Of a stretch of DNA of 45,505 bases, positions 21,075-30,500 are shown in pieces. Origin of the DNA: Acidimicrobiales bacterium (GTDB lineage: Bacteria; Actinomycetota; Acidimicrobiia; Acidimicrobiales; SKKL01). The stretch lies in contig SKKL01000301.1 of the NCBI GenBank assembly GCA_007121465.1, positions 1-45,505 of the forward strand, in the 5' to 3' direction. The position numbers and the translations under genes are program-made. The notes beneath the pieces were generated by a model. That model saw only the letters and a list, made by a program, of their open reading frames with translations. It made no database searches and was not told where the DNA came from. The number at the start of each line of letters is the position of its first letter. Position 1 is the stretch's first letter.

Positions 21075-21080
21075 TACGGT
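21075..21080 (+). promoter_or_regulatory. Possible -10 element of the GDP-mannose pyrophosphorylase gene (TACGGT)
   Basis: TACGGT ends 8 bases before the ATG at 21089, in the 32-base gap after the second glycosyltransferase. It may give extra internal transcription. Confidence 0.45.
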
Positions 21081-21088
21081 GGCGACCC

Positions 21089-22111
21089 ATGACCGATCGT
21101 CCCGTCACCACCGCTGTTCTCCTCGTCGGAGGGTTCGGTACCCGGTTGCGACCGCTCACCCTCGCCACCCCCAAACAGATGCTGCCCGTCGCCGGGCCGA
21201 GCATGCTCGAACGGGTGCTCGCCCATCTGGCCGACCACGGTGTCACTCGGGCGGTTCTCGCCCTCGGCTACAAGGCCGACGGTTTCACCGAGGCCTACCC
21301 CGACGGCACCTGCGCCGGGGTGGAGCTCGTCTACGCGGTCGAGCCCGAACCGCTCGACACCGCCGGCGCCATCCGCTTCGCCGCCCTCGAGGCCGGGGTC
21401 GACGAGACGTTCCTCGCCCTCAACGCCGACGTGCTCAACGACCTCGACGTCACCGAGATGATCGAGTTCCACCGGTCGAGCGGCGCCGAGGGCACCATCC
21501 ACCTCACGCCCGTCGACGACCCGTCCCGCTATGGGGTGGTCCCCATCGACGCCGACGGTCGGGTCGAGGCGTTCATCGAGAAGCCACCCCGCGACGAGGC
21601 CCCCACCAACTGGATCAACGGGGGAACCTACGTGCTCGAACCGTCGGTGCTCGACCGGATCGAGCCGGGTCGGAAGGTGTCGATCGAGCGGGAGGTCTTC
21701 CCCGCCATGGTCGCCGATCGCACCCTGTTCGCCCTCCAGCGTGATGGTCGGTGGGTCGACGCCGGGACTCCGGCCACCTACCTCGAGGTGAGCCTCGCCT
21801 ATCTCGACGGCAGCATCGGCACCGACCCGGCGGTAGCCGACGACGCCGAGGTCGACCCGTCGGCCTCGGTCGTCGACTCGTGGGTCGGCGCGGGCGCTCG
21901 GGTCGAGGCACACGTCACCCTCGACCGGGCTCTGATCCTTCCCGGGGCCCGAGTGGGCTCTGGTGCCACGGTCCGGAACTCGATCGTCGGACCCCGCGCC
22001 CACATCGGGGTGGGGGCCCAGCTCGATTCGCTCACCGTCGTCGGTGACGACGTCGTGATCGACGCGGAGGCGGTCCTGTCCGAGGCCCGGGTGCCCGCCG
22101 AGGCCGAGTGA
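21089..22111 (+). CDS. manC: Mannose-1-phosphate guanylyltransferase (GDP-mannose pyrophosphorylase)
   Basis: The 340-aa nucleotidyltransferase opens with LLVGGFGTRLRPLTLATPKQMLPVAG (GxGxRxxPLT...PK signature), then LALNADVLNDLD, RYGVVPIDADGRVEAFIEKP, WINGGTYVLEP and GRWVDAGTPATYL. Residues 245-335 form left-handed beta-helix repeats (SASVVDSWVGAGARVEAHV, GARVGSGATVRNSIVGPRAHIG). This two-domain layout is that of actinobacterial and eukaryotic-type GDP-mannose pyrophosphorylases (Rv3264c type). It would feed Gmd and Rmd encoded nearby. Glucose-1-phosphate thymidylyl- or uridylyltransferase activity cannot be fully excluded. The following SDR overlaps it by GTGA. Confidence 0.85.
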   Translation: MTDRPVTTAVLLVGGFGTRLRPLTLATPKQMLPVAGPSMLERVLAHLADHGVTRAVLALGYKADGFTEAYPDGTCAGVELVYAVEPEPLDTAGAIRFAALEAGVDETFLALNADVLNDLDVTEMIEFHRSSGAEGTIHLTPVDDPSRYGVVPIDADGRVEAFIEKPPRDEAPTNWINGGTYVLEPSVLDRIEPGRKVSIEREVFPAMVADRTLFALQRDGRWVDAGTPATYLEVSLAYLDGSIGTDPAVADDAEVDPSASVVDSWVGAGARVEAHVTLDRALILPGARVGSGATVRNSIVGPRAHIGVGAQLDSLTVVGDDVVIDAEAVLSEARVPAEAE

Positions 22112-23022
22112 GGACCCTCGTCACCGGGGGAGCCGGGTTCCTCGGCTCGCACCTCGTCGAACGACTCCTCGACGAGGGCCACCACGTCGACGTCGTCGAC
22201 GATCTCACCGGCGGCTCACTCGCCAATCTCGCCGCCGCTCGTTCCGACCGAACGGGCCGGCTCACGATCCATCAGGTCGACGTGTGCGACCCCGGACTGT
22301 CGGACCTGGTCGTGCGACGAGAGCCCGATGTGGTGTTCCATCTCGCCAACCACCGGGGATCGCGGGGATCGATCGACGAGGCCGTGGCCGACGCCCAGGT
22401 GAACATCGTCGGAGCGCTCAATGTGATCGACGCGGCCCAGCGGGCCGGTGCGCCCAAGGTCGTGACCGCCATCGGGGGCTCGGACCTGTACTCGCCAGCG
22501 ACGCCCGCCGAGCTTCCGTTACGAGAGAAGCACCCGCAGGTCCCCACTCACCCGCACGGCGTGGCGCGCCGCACCGTGCTCGACTACCTGTCGCTGTACC
22601 GGGAGATCCACTCGCTCGAGTTCACCGCCCTCGTGACCGCCGAGGTGTACGGCCCCCGTCGCCGTCGGGGCCTGGTGGTCGACGCGGCAGCCCAGGCCCG
22701 GTCCGGTCACGTGGACCTCGACCCTCGTTCGACCACCGACCTGGTGCACGTCGACGATGTGGTCGACGCCTTGGTGAAAGCCATCGGCAAGGGGGGCGGT
22801 CTGCTCGTCAACGTCGGAACCGGGGTCGAGACCACCGTCGCCGACCTCGTCGCCGCCATCGTCGAGGTCGTGGGGTGCGAGCCGCCGGAGTGGGAGGGAC
22901 GTCCCGGTGCGGATCGGTTCGCGCTCGATCCGGGTCGGGCTCGGATCCATCTCGGCTGGTCGGCCTGGACCGAGCTGCGCGAGGGTCTCGCGGCCGTGGT
23001 CGATCCTCCGACGGCTCGCTAG
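22108..23022 (+). CDS. SDR-family sugar epimerase-like protein with degenerate catalytic pair
   Basis: The 304-aa extended-SDR protein keeps the nucleotide loop VTGGAGFLGSHLVERLL (about 5-21), VVDDLTGGSLANL and FHLANHRGSRGS. The catalytic Tyr-x-x-x-Lys is replaced: the aligned segment reads HPHGVARR, with His150 and Arg154. The Ser region is also odd (AIGGSDLYSPA instead of SSSxVYG). Cofactor binding therefore looks intact while classical epimerase chemistry does not. It is translationally coupled to the pyrophosphorylase (GTGA). It could be a binding or scaffolding protein, or use a different acid/base. Its TAG stop lies in CTAG shared with the stop of the converging fbiB. Confidence 0.78.
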   Translation: MRTLVTGGAGFLGSHLVERLLDEGHHVDVVDDLTGGSLANLAAARSDRTGRLTIHQVDVCDPGLSDLVVRREPDVVFHLANHRGSRGSIDEAVADAQVNIVGALNVIDAAQRAGAPKVVTAIGGSDLYSPATPAELPLREKHPQVPTHPHGVARRTVLDYLSLYREIHSLEFTALVTAEVYGPRRRRGLVVDAAAQARSGHVDLDPRSTTDLVHVDDVVDALVKAIGKGGGLLVNVGTGVETTVADLVAAIVEVVGCEPPEWEGRPGADRFALDPGRARIHLGWSAWTELREGLAAVVDPPTAR

Positions 23023-23735
23023 CGAAAGAGGTCTTCGCTCGGGTGGCGGATGACCTCGCGCCCGATGTGGCCGTCGCCGAACCAGGCGGGGTCGACGCCC
23101 CGCACGACGGCGGCGGCGGTGCCGGTGGCCTTTCCCATCACCAGGTCGGCCATCCCGGCCAACTCGTCGGCGACGCACACCTCGGTCACCGCCAGCTCGC
23201 GGCCGCGGGTGTCCTCGGTGCCTCGCAGGTCGACGATCGCCTTGATCCCCGACACGCCGATCGCCACGTCGGTGAGACCACGCCGCCACGGGCGTCCGAA
23301 GGTGTCCGACACGATCACCGCGGCCTCGACCCCGGCCTTGGCCCGCAGGCCGTCACGGATGCGGCGGGCGGACCAGTCCGAATCCTTGGGCAACAACGCG
23401 GCCCACCCCCGGTCGACGTTCGACAGGTCGATCCCGGCGTTGGCGCACACGAATCCGTGCGTCGTCTCGCTGATGACGAGATCGCCACGGCGACGCAGCA
23501 CCCGCACCGACTCCTGTTCGACCAGAGGCTTGTGGGACAGGGGGTCGTCGGGGTCGACCTCGACCAGCATCCCCTCGGCCTTGGACACCACTTTCTGAGT
23601 CACGACCACGACGTCGCCGTCGACCAGGCCCGTGTCGTCCCCGGACGCGGCGGCCGCCGCGATCATGCCCGCCAGGTCGTCGCCGGGACGCACCTCGGGG
23701 ATCCCGTCGATGCCGAACACCTCGAGCCGACTCAT
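23019..23735 (-). CDS. fbiB: Coenzyme F420-0:L-glutamate ligase, single-domain (CofE type)
   Basis: The 238-aa enzyme adds L-glutamates to F420-0 with GTP. Motifs are GDDLAGMIAAAA, DGDVVVVTQKVVSKAEG, THGFVCANAGIDLSNV and VEAAVIVSDTFGRPWRRGLTDVAIGVSG, all typical of CofE. Mycobacterial FbiB has about 450 residues with a C-terminal FMN reductase domain; here the protein ends after the CofE part (EDLFR), so dehydro-F420-0 reduction must be done by a separate protein not in the window. The ATG overlaps the fbiA stop (ATGA). Confidence 0.93.
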   Translation of the reverse strand: MSRLEVFGIDGIPEVRPGDDLAGMIAAAAASGDDTGLVDGDVVVVTQKVVSKAEGMLVEVDPDDPLSHKPLVEQESVRVLRRRGDLVISETTHGFVCANAGIDLSNVDRGWAALLPKDSDWSARRIRDGLRAKAGVEAAVIVSDTFGRPWRRGLTDVAIGVSGIKAIVDLRGTEDTRGRELAVTEVCVADELAGMADLVMGKATGTAAAVVRGVDPAWFGDGHIGREVIRHPSEDLFR

Positions 23736-24667
23736 CGCTCCTCCACTCCCAGCACCGTTCGGGCCAACGCCTCGGTCACCCCAGGCTCGCTCATGATCGT
23801 GGGTCGCACCACACAGGTCATCCCCTCGGCCTCGATAGCGGCGGCCGATGACGCGTCGGCGTCGTCGACGACGAGGGTCGCGGCCATGTCCCGGTAGAGG
23901 CGGGCCACGCCGACCACCGACGCGTCGTGCCCCAGCTCGACCAGCATCCGGTCGGCAGGGCCTTTCAGTGCCGCACCGGCCACGATCGGCGACACCGCCA
24001 CCACCGACTCGCGACGGGCCACGACCGCATCGCGCACACCCGGAACCGCCAGCAGCGGTCCGATCGACACGATCGGGTTGGACGGGGCGATCACCACCAC
24101 GTCGGCCTCGGCGATGGCGTCGAGCACACCCGGCGCCGGTTCGCACGACTCGGAGCCGTCGAAGCGGACCGAGGTCACGGCCACGTCGTGGCGGCGACGG
24201 ACGAAATACTCCTGGAAGCCGATCTCGCCCTCGTCGGCCACCGTGACCATCGTCCGCAGCGCCCCCTCGGTCACCGGGAGCACCCGGAACCCGAGGCCCC
24301 ACGACTCGGCGATCTCGGCGGTCACCTCCGAGAGCGTCGCCCCCTCCGACAGCCGCTGGGTCCGGTACAGATGGGTGCCGAGGTCGCGGTCACCGAGGTT
24401 GAACCAGTCGATCCCCCCGTAGCGACCCACCGACTCCATGGCCTGCCAGGTCTCCCCGCCGAGTCCCCAACCCCGCTCCGGGTCGATGGCGCCGGCCACG
24501 GTGTAGATCACCGTGTCGATGTCGGGGCTGATGTGCAGCCCGTGGAGCACCAGGTCGTCGCCGACGTTGGCCACCACGGTGACCTCGGCCGGATCGACGA
24601 CCCCGACGATGCCGCGCAGTAGGCGCGCCGCGCCCACCCCACCCGCGAGCACCGCGACTCTCGTCAT
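23732..24667 (-). CDS. fbiA: 2-phospho-L-lactate (phosphoenolpyruvyl) transferase of F420 biosynthesis
   Basis: The 311-aa CofD/FbiA protein joins the 2-phospholactate or PEP unit to the deazaflavin Fo. The start VAVLAGGVGAARLLRGI holds the GGVG nucleotide loop; NVGDDLVLHGLHISPDIDTVIYTVAG, NLGDRDLGTHLYRTQRL and VIAPSNPIVSIGPLLA are family signatures. In actinobacteria the usual substrate is EPPG giving dehydro-F420-0. It lies between gmd (45-base gap) and fbiB (4-base overlap). No FbiC or FbiD gene is in the window. Confidence 0.95.
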   Translation of the reverse strand: MTRVAVLAGGVGAARLLRGIVGVVDPAEVTVVANVGDDLVLHGLHISPDIDTVIYTVAGAIDPERGWGLGGETWQAMESVGRYGGIDWFNLGDRDLGTHLYRTQRLSEGATLSEVTAEIAESWGLGFRVLPVTEGALRTMVTVADEGEIGFQEYFVRRRHDVAVTSVRFDGSESCEPAPGVLDAIAEADVVVIAPSNPIVSIGPLLAVPGVRDAVVARRESVVAVSPIVAGAALKGPADRMLVELGHDASVVGVARLYRDMAATLVVDDADASSAAAIEAEGMTCVVRPTIMSEPGVTEALARTVLGVEER

Positions 24668-24712
24668 CGGGTCAGCCGCATCGGGCCACCTGCACCAGTC
24701 GGTCCCCGCCGA

Positions 24713-25702
<990 letters not shown>

Positions 25703-25744
25703 CTACCCTCTCAAGGTCCCGCCGTCTGCCAAGTGGGTTGACAC

Positions 25745-26233
25745 ATGCCCCCCGAGCTCGCCGGAAGCGAAGAGCCCCTCGGCCGTCGCTTGGCCGCTCA
25801 CCGGGCCCGCCTGGGCCTCACCCAGCAGGCCCTCGCCCAACGTCTGGCGTTGTCGCGCAATGCGGTCAGTCTCATGGAGACCGGCGACTCACTGCCCTCG
25901 GAGCGCACGATCGTGCTGCTCGCGGGGCTCTTCGGTGTCGAACCCCACGAGCTGATCGCGGGAACCGACTACCCCGATGCCAAAGCCGACCGGCTCCCTC
26001 TCGTGGCCGCGCGTCACACCGAGGTCGATGCCCGCCTGCTCGCCCTCGACGCCGAACTCCGCTGGGTCGAGGCGCTCCCGTCCCGTCAGCGGTGCGATGC
26101 CCTCGACGTCATCGACGCCGAGCTCCGGGTGGGCGAGCGCCGCACGCTCGATCCGGCCGAACAGGCGGCGGTTCGCGAGGCGAGGACCCGGGTCCGGTTG
26201 CTCCGCCACGGCGACTCCGCCGCCACGGCCTAG
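25745..26233 (+). CDS. XRE-family helix-turn-helix regulator
   Basis: The 162-aa protein has a lambda-repressor-like HTH at about 12-68 (LGRRLAAHRARLGLTQQALAQRLALSRNAVSLMETGDSLPSERTI in pieces), followed by FGVEPHELIAGTDYP. The C-terminal 95 residues are helical and charged (HTEVDARLLALDAELRWVEAL) and may form a dimer or ligand domain I do not recognise. It lies divergent from gmd with a 51-base gap and convergent with rmd, so it could control the flanking GDP-sugar genes, which is inference from position. No toxin partner is adjacent. Confidence 0.85.
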   Translation: MPPELAGSEEPLGRRLAAHRARLGLTQQALAQRLALSRNAVSLMETGDSLPSERTIVLLAGLFGVEPHELIAGTDYPDAKADRLPLVAARHTEVDARLLALDAELRWVEALPSRQRCDALDVIDAELRVGERRTLDPAEQAAVREARTRVRLLRHGDSAATA

Positions 26234-26249
26234 ACCTCGCCCACACGTT

Positions 26250-26266
26250 CCGGGCCGAGCCGGCCC
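26250..26266. terminator. Hairpin between convergent XRE and rmd genes
   Basis: CGGGCC (26250-26255) pairs with GGCCCG (26261-26266) around GAGCC, in the 34-base gap between converging stops. It is a candidate two-way terminator without a T-tract. Confidence 0.4.
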
Positions 26267-26267
26267 G

Positions 26268-27176
26268 TCAGCGCGACGAGGCGACTCGCTCGCGGGCTTC
26301 GTCGAGGAGCCCGGCCAGGGTCTCGTCGAGGGTGAACTGAGGCTCCCAGCTGGTGGCGGCGGTGAGCTTGGAGTGGTCGCCGAGCGACACCGGCAGGTCG
26401 ACCGGCCGCTGCAGGTCGGGGTCGGCGACGAGGCGCATCGGGCGCTCGGACATGGCGATCAGCTTCTCGGCCAGCTCGCCGATCGAGGTGTCGGCACCCG
26501 AGCACACCTGGTAGATCTCCCCCGGCTCGCCGCCGAGAGCGAGCGAGCGGTAGGCCCTCACCACGTCCCGGACGTCGGTGAAGTCCCGCCGGGGGGTGAG
26601 GTTCCCGACCTCGATCTCGTCGCGGCCCTCCCGCTCGTTGCGGGCCACCCGCTCGGCGAGGCCCGGAGCCACGAACTGCGGGCTCTGGCGGGGTCCGAGA
26701 TGATTGAACGCCCGGACGATGATCGTCTCGAGCCCGTGACCGAGCCATGCCTGCTGGGCGAGGGCTTCGGCGGCGACCTTGCTCGCCCCGTAGGGGCTGG
26801 TCGGGCGTACCGGATGACGTTCGGTGAGGGGGAGTTCGTCGGGGCTGACGATGCCGTAGACCTCGGCTGATCCCACCACGATCACCCGGCGGACGCCCGC
26901 CGCCCGGGCGGCGTCGAGCACGTTCAGGGTCCCGACGGCGTTGGCCTGGAACGTCTCGTGGGGGTGCTTCCACGACGCGCCCACGTCGGCCCACCCGGCG
27001 AGGTGATAGACGACCTCGGGCCGCACCGCCTCGAGAGTGGTGACCACCGCATCGAGGTCGCAGATGTCGACGCCCTCGGACCGGTCGAGCCCACTGACCG
27101 CGTCGCCCGATGCCTCGAGGTGCTCGACCAGGTGGCGTCCGGCGAAGCCCGAGGCGCCGGTGACGAGCGCCCTCAT
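26268..27176 (-). CDS. rmd: GDP-6-deoxy-4-keto-D-mannose reductase (GDP-D-rhamnose synthesis)
   Basis: The 302-aa SDR begins MRALVTGASGFAGRHLVEHL, with HLAGWADVGASWKHP, the Ser region VGSAEVYGIVSPDELPLTE and YGASK (Tyr129, Lys133). RAFNHLGPRQSPQFVAPGLA is typical of RMD-type reductases that give GDP-D-rhamnose and distinguishes it from GDP-fucose synthases; a Tld-type product (GDP-6-deoxytalose) is a lesser option. The ATG at 27176 has no Shine-Dalgarno but overlaps the TGA of a 17-codon upstream ORF (ATGA), so translation is probably coupled to that leader peptide. Confidence 0.88.
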   Translation of the reverse strand: MRALVTGASGFAGRHLVEHLEASGDAVSGLDRSEGVDICDLDAVVTTLEAVRPEVVYHLAGWADVGASWKHPHETFQANAVGTLNVLDAARAAGVRRVIVVGSAEVYGIVSPDELPLTERHPVRPTSPYGASKVAAEALAQQAWLGHGLETIIVRAFNHLGPRQSPQFVAPGLAERVARNEREGRDEIEVGNLTPRRDFTDVRDVVRAYRSLALGGEPGEIYQVCSGADTSIGELAEKLIAMSERPMRLVADPDLQRPVDLPVSLGDHSKLTAATSWEPQFTLDETLAGLLDEARERVASSR

Positions 27177-27226
27177 GGGGTGACGCTGGGCGAGGGATCG
27201 GATGGCGCGGCGGCGAGAGATGTCAC
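27173..27226 (-). CDS. Putative 17-codon leaderless leader ORF ahead of rmd
   Basis: A GTG at 27226 lies 7 bases after TACACT (minus strand), the same geometry as at full-length genes in this window. It opens an ORF reading VTSLAAAPSDPSPSVTP and then TGA, and that stop overlaps the rmd start as ATGA. The rmd ATG itself has no ribosome-binding site, so a leaderless short ORF would bring ribosomes to it by coupling. No function of the peptide is known; it is Pro/Ser-rich. Confidence 0.45.
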   Translation of the reverse strand: MTSLAAAPSDPSPSVTP

Positions 27227-27233
27227 GGCTGCG

Positions 27234-27239
27234 AGTGTA
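27234..27239 (-). promoter_or_regulatory. rmd: -10 element of the rmd transcript (TACACT)
   Basis: TACACT on the minus strand lies 7 bases before the GTG at 27226 and just downstream of the stop of the 79-aa gene. Confidence 0.5.
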
Positions 27240-27249
27240 GGCCCGCTCG

Positions 27250-27489
27250 TCACGGCCTCTCCTCGTCGGCGCCGCTTCCCGACTGGCTCGGCCCACCGGG
27301 CCGAGGGTCGGGGGAGAGGCGGCTGACCACGTCGCGGCGGAGCGCCTGGGCTCGGTTCACCCCGAGCAGGCCGAGACCGATCGACACCGCCGCCGCATCC
27401 CGGGCACGCGACACCGCGGTCTCTCGTGCCTGCGCGGCGAGCTCGCGCAGTTGTTCGTCCCACGGCAGTGGCGTCTCGTCATCGGCCAT
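27250..27489 (-). CDS. Small conserved-looking hypothetical protein
   Basis: The 79-aa protein reads as an amphipathic helix (LREL AAQARETAVSRARDAAAVS, about 14-36), a short hydrophobic stretch (IGLGLLGVNRAQ) and a polar Pro/Gly/Ser tail. I do not recognise a family. It is kept as a gene because TAGGTT lies 6 bases before its ATG, codon use has the expected high third-position GC, and it fills the space between two clear genes. It precedes rmd on the same strand. Confidence 0.6.
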   Translation of the reverse strand: MADDETPLPWDEQLRELAAQARETAVSRARDAAAVSIGLGLLGVNRAQALRRDVVSRLSPDPRPGGPSQSGSGADEERP

Positions 27490-27495
27490 GGGTCC

Positions 27496-27501
27496 AACCT
27501 A
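27496..27501 (-). promoter_or_regulatory. -10 element of the 79-aa gene (TAGGTT)
   Basis: TAGGTT on the minus strand ends 6 bases before the ATG at 27489. Confidence 0.5.
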
Positions 27502-27560
27502 GCGACCCGCTGCCCGAGATTGTTACGGAACCATGACGAGGTGACGGGTCCCGGCCGCGG

Positions 27561-27566
27561 TAGTCT
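27561..27566 (+). promoter_or_regulatory. -10 element of the GT2 giant gene (TAGTCT)
   Basis: TAGTCT ends 9 bases before the GTG at 27576, with no Shine-Dalgarno between. Confidence 0.5.
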
Positions 27567-27575
27567 CCGGCGATC

Positions 27576-30500
27576 GTGAGCGCTCCCGAGGACAACGAGG
27601 AACCAGGCTTCGGCGCGCCACCCGACGTCGGTCTCGCACCCAGTGTGACCATCGTCATGGTCGCCCACGATCCCGGGGCATGGTTCGAAGACTCCCTCCG
27701 GGCGGTCGGCGACCTCGAGTACCCGAGTCTCGACGTGCTCGTCGTCGACAACGCCAGCCTCGTCCCCGTCGCCGATCGTGTCCACGACCAGCTTCCCGAC
27801 GCCCGGGTCGTGCGTCTCGAGACCGATCGAGGCTTCGGGCGAGCGGTCAACGCCGTGCTCGACGATGTCGGCGATGCGGCCTTCGTCGTCCTCTCCCACG
27901 ACGATGTCGCCCCCGAACCTCAGGCCGTTCGGGCCCTCGTCGAAGAGGCGTTCCGGTCCAACGCCGCGGTCGTCGGCCCGAAGCTCCTCCGATGGGACGA
28001 CCCGAAACGGCTGCTGTCGGCCGGCGAGGGGTCCGACAAGTTCGGGTTTCCCGTCCATCTCGTCGAGCGCAACGAGCTCGATCAGGAACAGCACGACGCC
28101 GTCCGCGACGTCTTCACCGTCCCCGACGCGTTCACTCTCGTCCGAACCGATCTGCTCGTGGCCCTGGGTGGCTTCGACGAGGCCACCACCTACTTCGGCG
28201 ACGACCTCGACCTCTGTTGGCGCTGCCACGTGGTCGGTGCCCGCGTCATGGTCGCCCCCGGGGCCCGCGTCCGCCATGCCGAAGCGCTGGGCGAACGGCA
28301 CCTGGTCGACCGTCGTCGCCGCTACCAGTTCCGCCACCGCATGCGGGCCATGCTCAGCGCCTACCGCCTACCGAGCCTGATCCTCCTTCTCCCCCAACTC
28401 CTCGTCGTGCACGCCGTCGAGGCGATCTTCGCGCTCCTCACCGGTCGACCGGGCCAGGCTCGCGACGTCCTCGGTGCCTGGAGCTGGAACCTGCGGCGAT
28501 TGCGGTCCCTCCACTCTCGGCGTCGCATGCTGAAGGCTGTCCGTCACGTGCCCGACGGCGAGATCCGGTCGATGCAGGTGAGCGGATCCGCGCGGATCGC
28601 GGCCTTCCTCCGAGGCCAGCTCGCCACCGACCAGGACACCTTCGGGTCGGCCTCCACCGCGGGTAAACGCCTCCTCGACACGGTCACCGGCCCCGGGAGG
28701 CGAGAGGCGGCGATCGCCTGGGTGGTGGTCCTCGCTCTCCTGGTGCTCGGATCGCGGCACCTCATCACCAGGGGCATGCCCCCGATCGGCCAGTTCGCAC
28801 CGTTCCCCGACGACATCGGAGGTCTCGCCGCCGAGTGGTTCTCGAGTTGGCGTCGCTCAGGGATCGGCTGGGAGGGGTTCGCCCCCCTCGGCGAACTGGC
28901 TCTCGCCGTCGGAGGTGGGGTGTTCCTCGGAGCGACCGGGCTGTTCCGTCTCGCGTTGATCCTCGGGATGTTCCCCCTCGCCATGCTCGGGGTGTGGCGT
29001 CTCGTCTCGCCTCTCGCCTCCTACCGGGCCGCGGCCGGCGCGCTCGTCGCCTACGCGGCGATCCCTCTCGGGTACGACAGCCTGGCCACCGGCTCGTGGC
29101 GGGGTCTGGTCGCCTACGGTCTCGCCCCCTGGGTCCTGTCACGGGTCGTGCGCTCCTCGGGCGCGGTTCCCTTCGGTGCCGCCGACATCGCCGGTGGCCA
29201 GCGCCTCGGACCCGGACCCCGAGCCGACGTCCCCCCGATGTGGCGCCAGGCGGTCGGCCTGGGCTTGCTCGTGGCTGTGGGCGCGATGCTCGACCCCCTC
29301 TTCCTCGCCCTGCCACTGCTGATCGCCCTCGCCATGATCCCCGGTTCCCTCCTGGTCGGAGCGCTGAGGGGACTCGGTCGCATGATCGTGGTGGCACTCG
29401 GCGCCCTCGTGATCGGGGCGGTCGTCCATGCTCCCTGGCTGTTCGAGCTCGTCACGGTGAGGCCGAGTTGGGACACCTTCGTCGCGTCGCGCTCCAGCGA
29501 TGCCGCTGGGCTCCCCCTCACCCATGTCCTGCGCTTCGACACCGGGCCCATCGGGTCGTCGGCTCTGAACGCCGCTCTGCTCATCGCCGCCGCGTTCGTG
29601 GTCGTCGTCGCCCGCGAGTGGCGCCTCACCTGGGCGGCACGGGCCTGGTCGGTAGCCATGTGCTGTTGGGCGATCGTGTGGGCCGAGTCGATGGGCTGGA
29701 TCCCCGTCGCGATGCCCCCCACCGAGATGATCCTCGCGCCGGCCGCGGTCGCACTCGCTCTCGCGGTCGGTCTCGGGGTCGCCGCCTTCTCCACCGACGT
29801 TCGCCGCAGCTCCTTCGGCTGGCGTCAGCTTCTCGGGGTCGTGGCGGTGGTGTCGCTCGGCGTGGCCCTGTTGCCCGTCGCGGCGGCATCGATCGGAGGT
29901 CGTTGGCTGGTGCCCCGCGGTAACCACCACCAGACGCTGGCCTTTCTCGATCAACAGGTGGACGAGGACCCGTTCCGGGTGGTGTGGTTCGGTGCGCCTG
30001 AGGTCCTCCCCCTCGCCTCCTGGTCCCTCGACGGCCTCACGTCCTATGCCACGACCCTCGAGGGCACTCCCACCGCCCACGACCTGTGGGCCGGGCCGGC
30101 GGAGGCCTCGTCCGCGCCCCTGCGTGGAGCGCTCGAGCTCGCCCTCGATCAGCGGACCGACCGCCTCGGACGGCTCCTCGCCCCCATGGGCGTCCGATAC
30201 GTCGTCGTGGTCGATCAGGGGGCGCCCGCTCCCTTCGGTGGTGTGTCCGCCCCCAATCCCGAGCTCTTGAACGACGTCCTCGCCGAGCAGCTCGACCTCG
30301 TGCAGATCGACGTGAACCCGGCGCTGGCGGTCTATGTCAACGCGGCCTGGGTGCCTCCGGTGTCGGCCCAACCGGCAGGTTCGGTCCCCGACGAGCCCAC
30401 CTCACCCTTCCCCGCCGGCGCTCGGGCGGCGGTCGTCACCGACCTCACCGCCGACGTCTTCGGTTTCGAGGCCCGAGATCCTCGCCGGTGGGTGGCCGAG

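Noticed and set aside
18841-23022. Horizontally acquired polysaccharide island
   Set aside because: The glycan genes show the same GC, promoters and overlaps as the core genes around them, and no integrase, IS element, tRNA or direct repeat marks a boundary.
25738-25743. TTGACA as a -35 box for the XRE gene
   Set aside because: It touches the start codon at 25745, so it cannot drive this gene, and no matching -10 element is placed correctly downstream.
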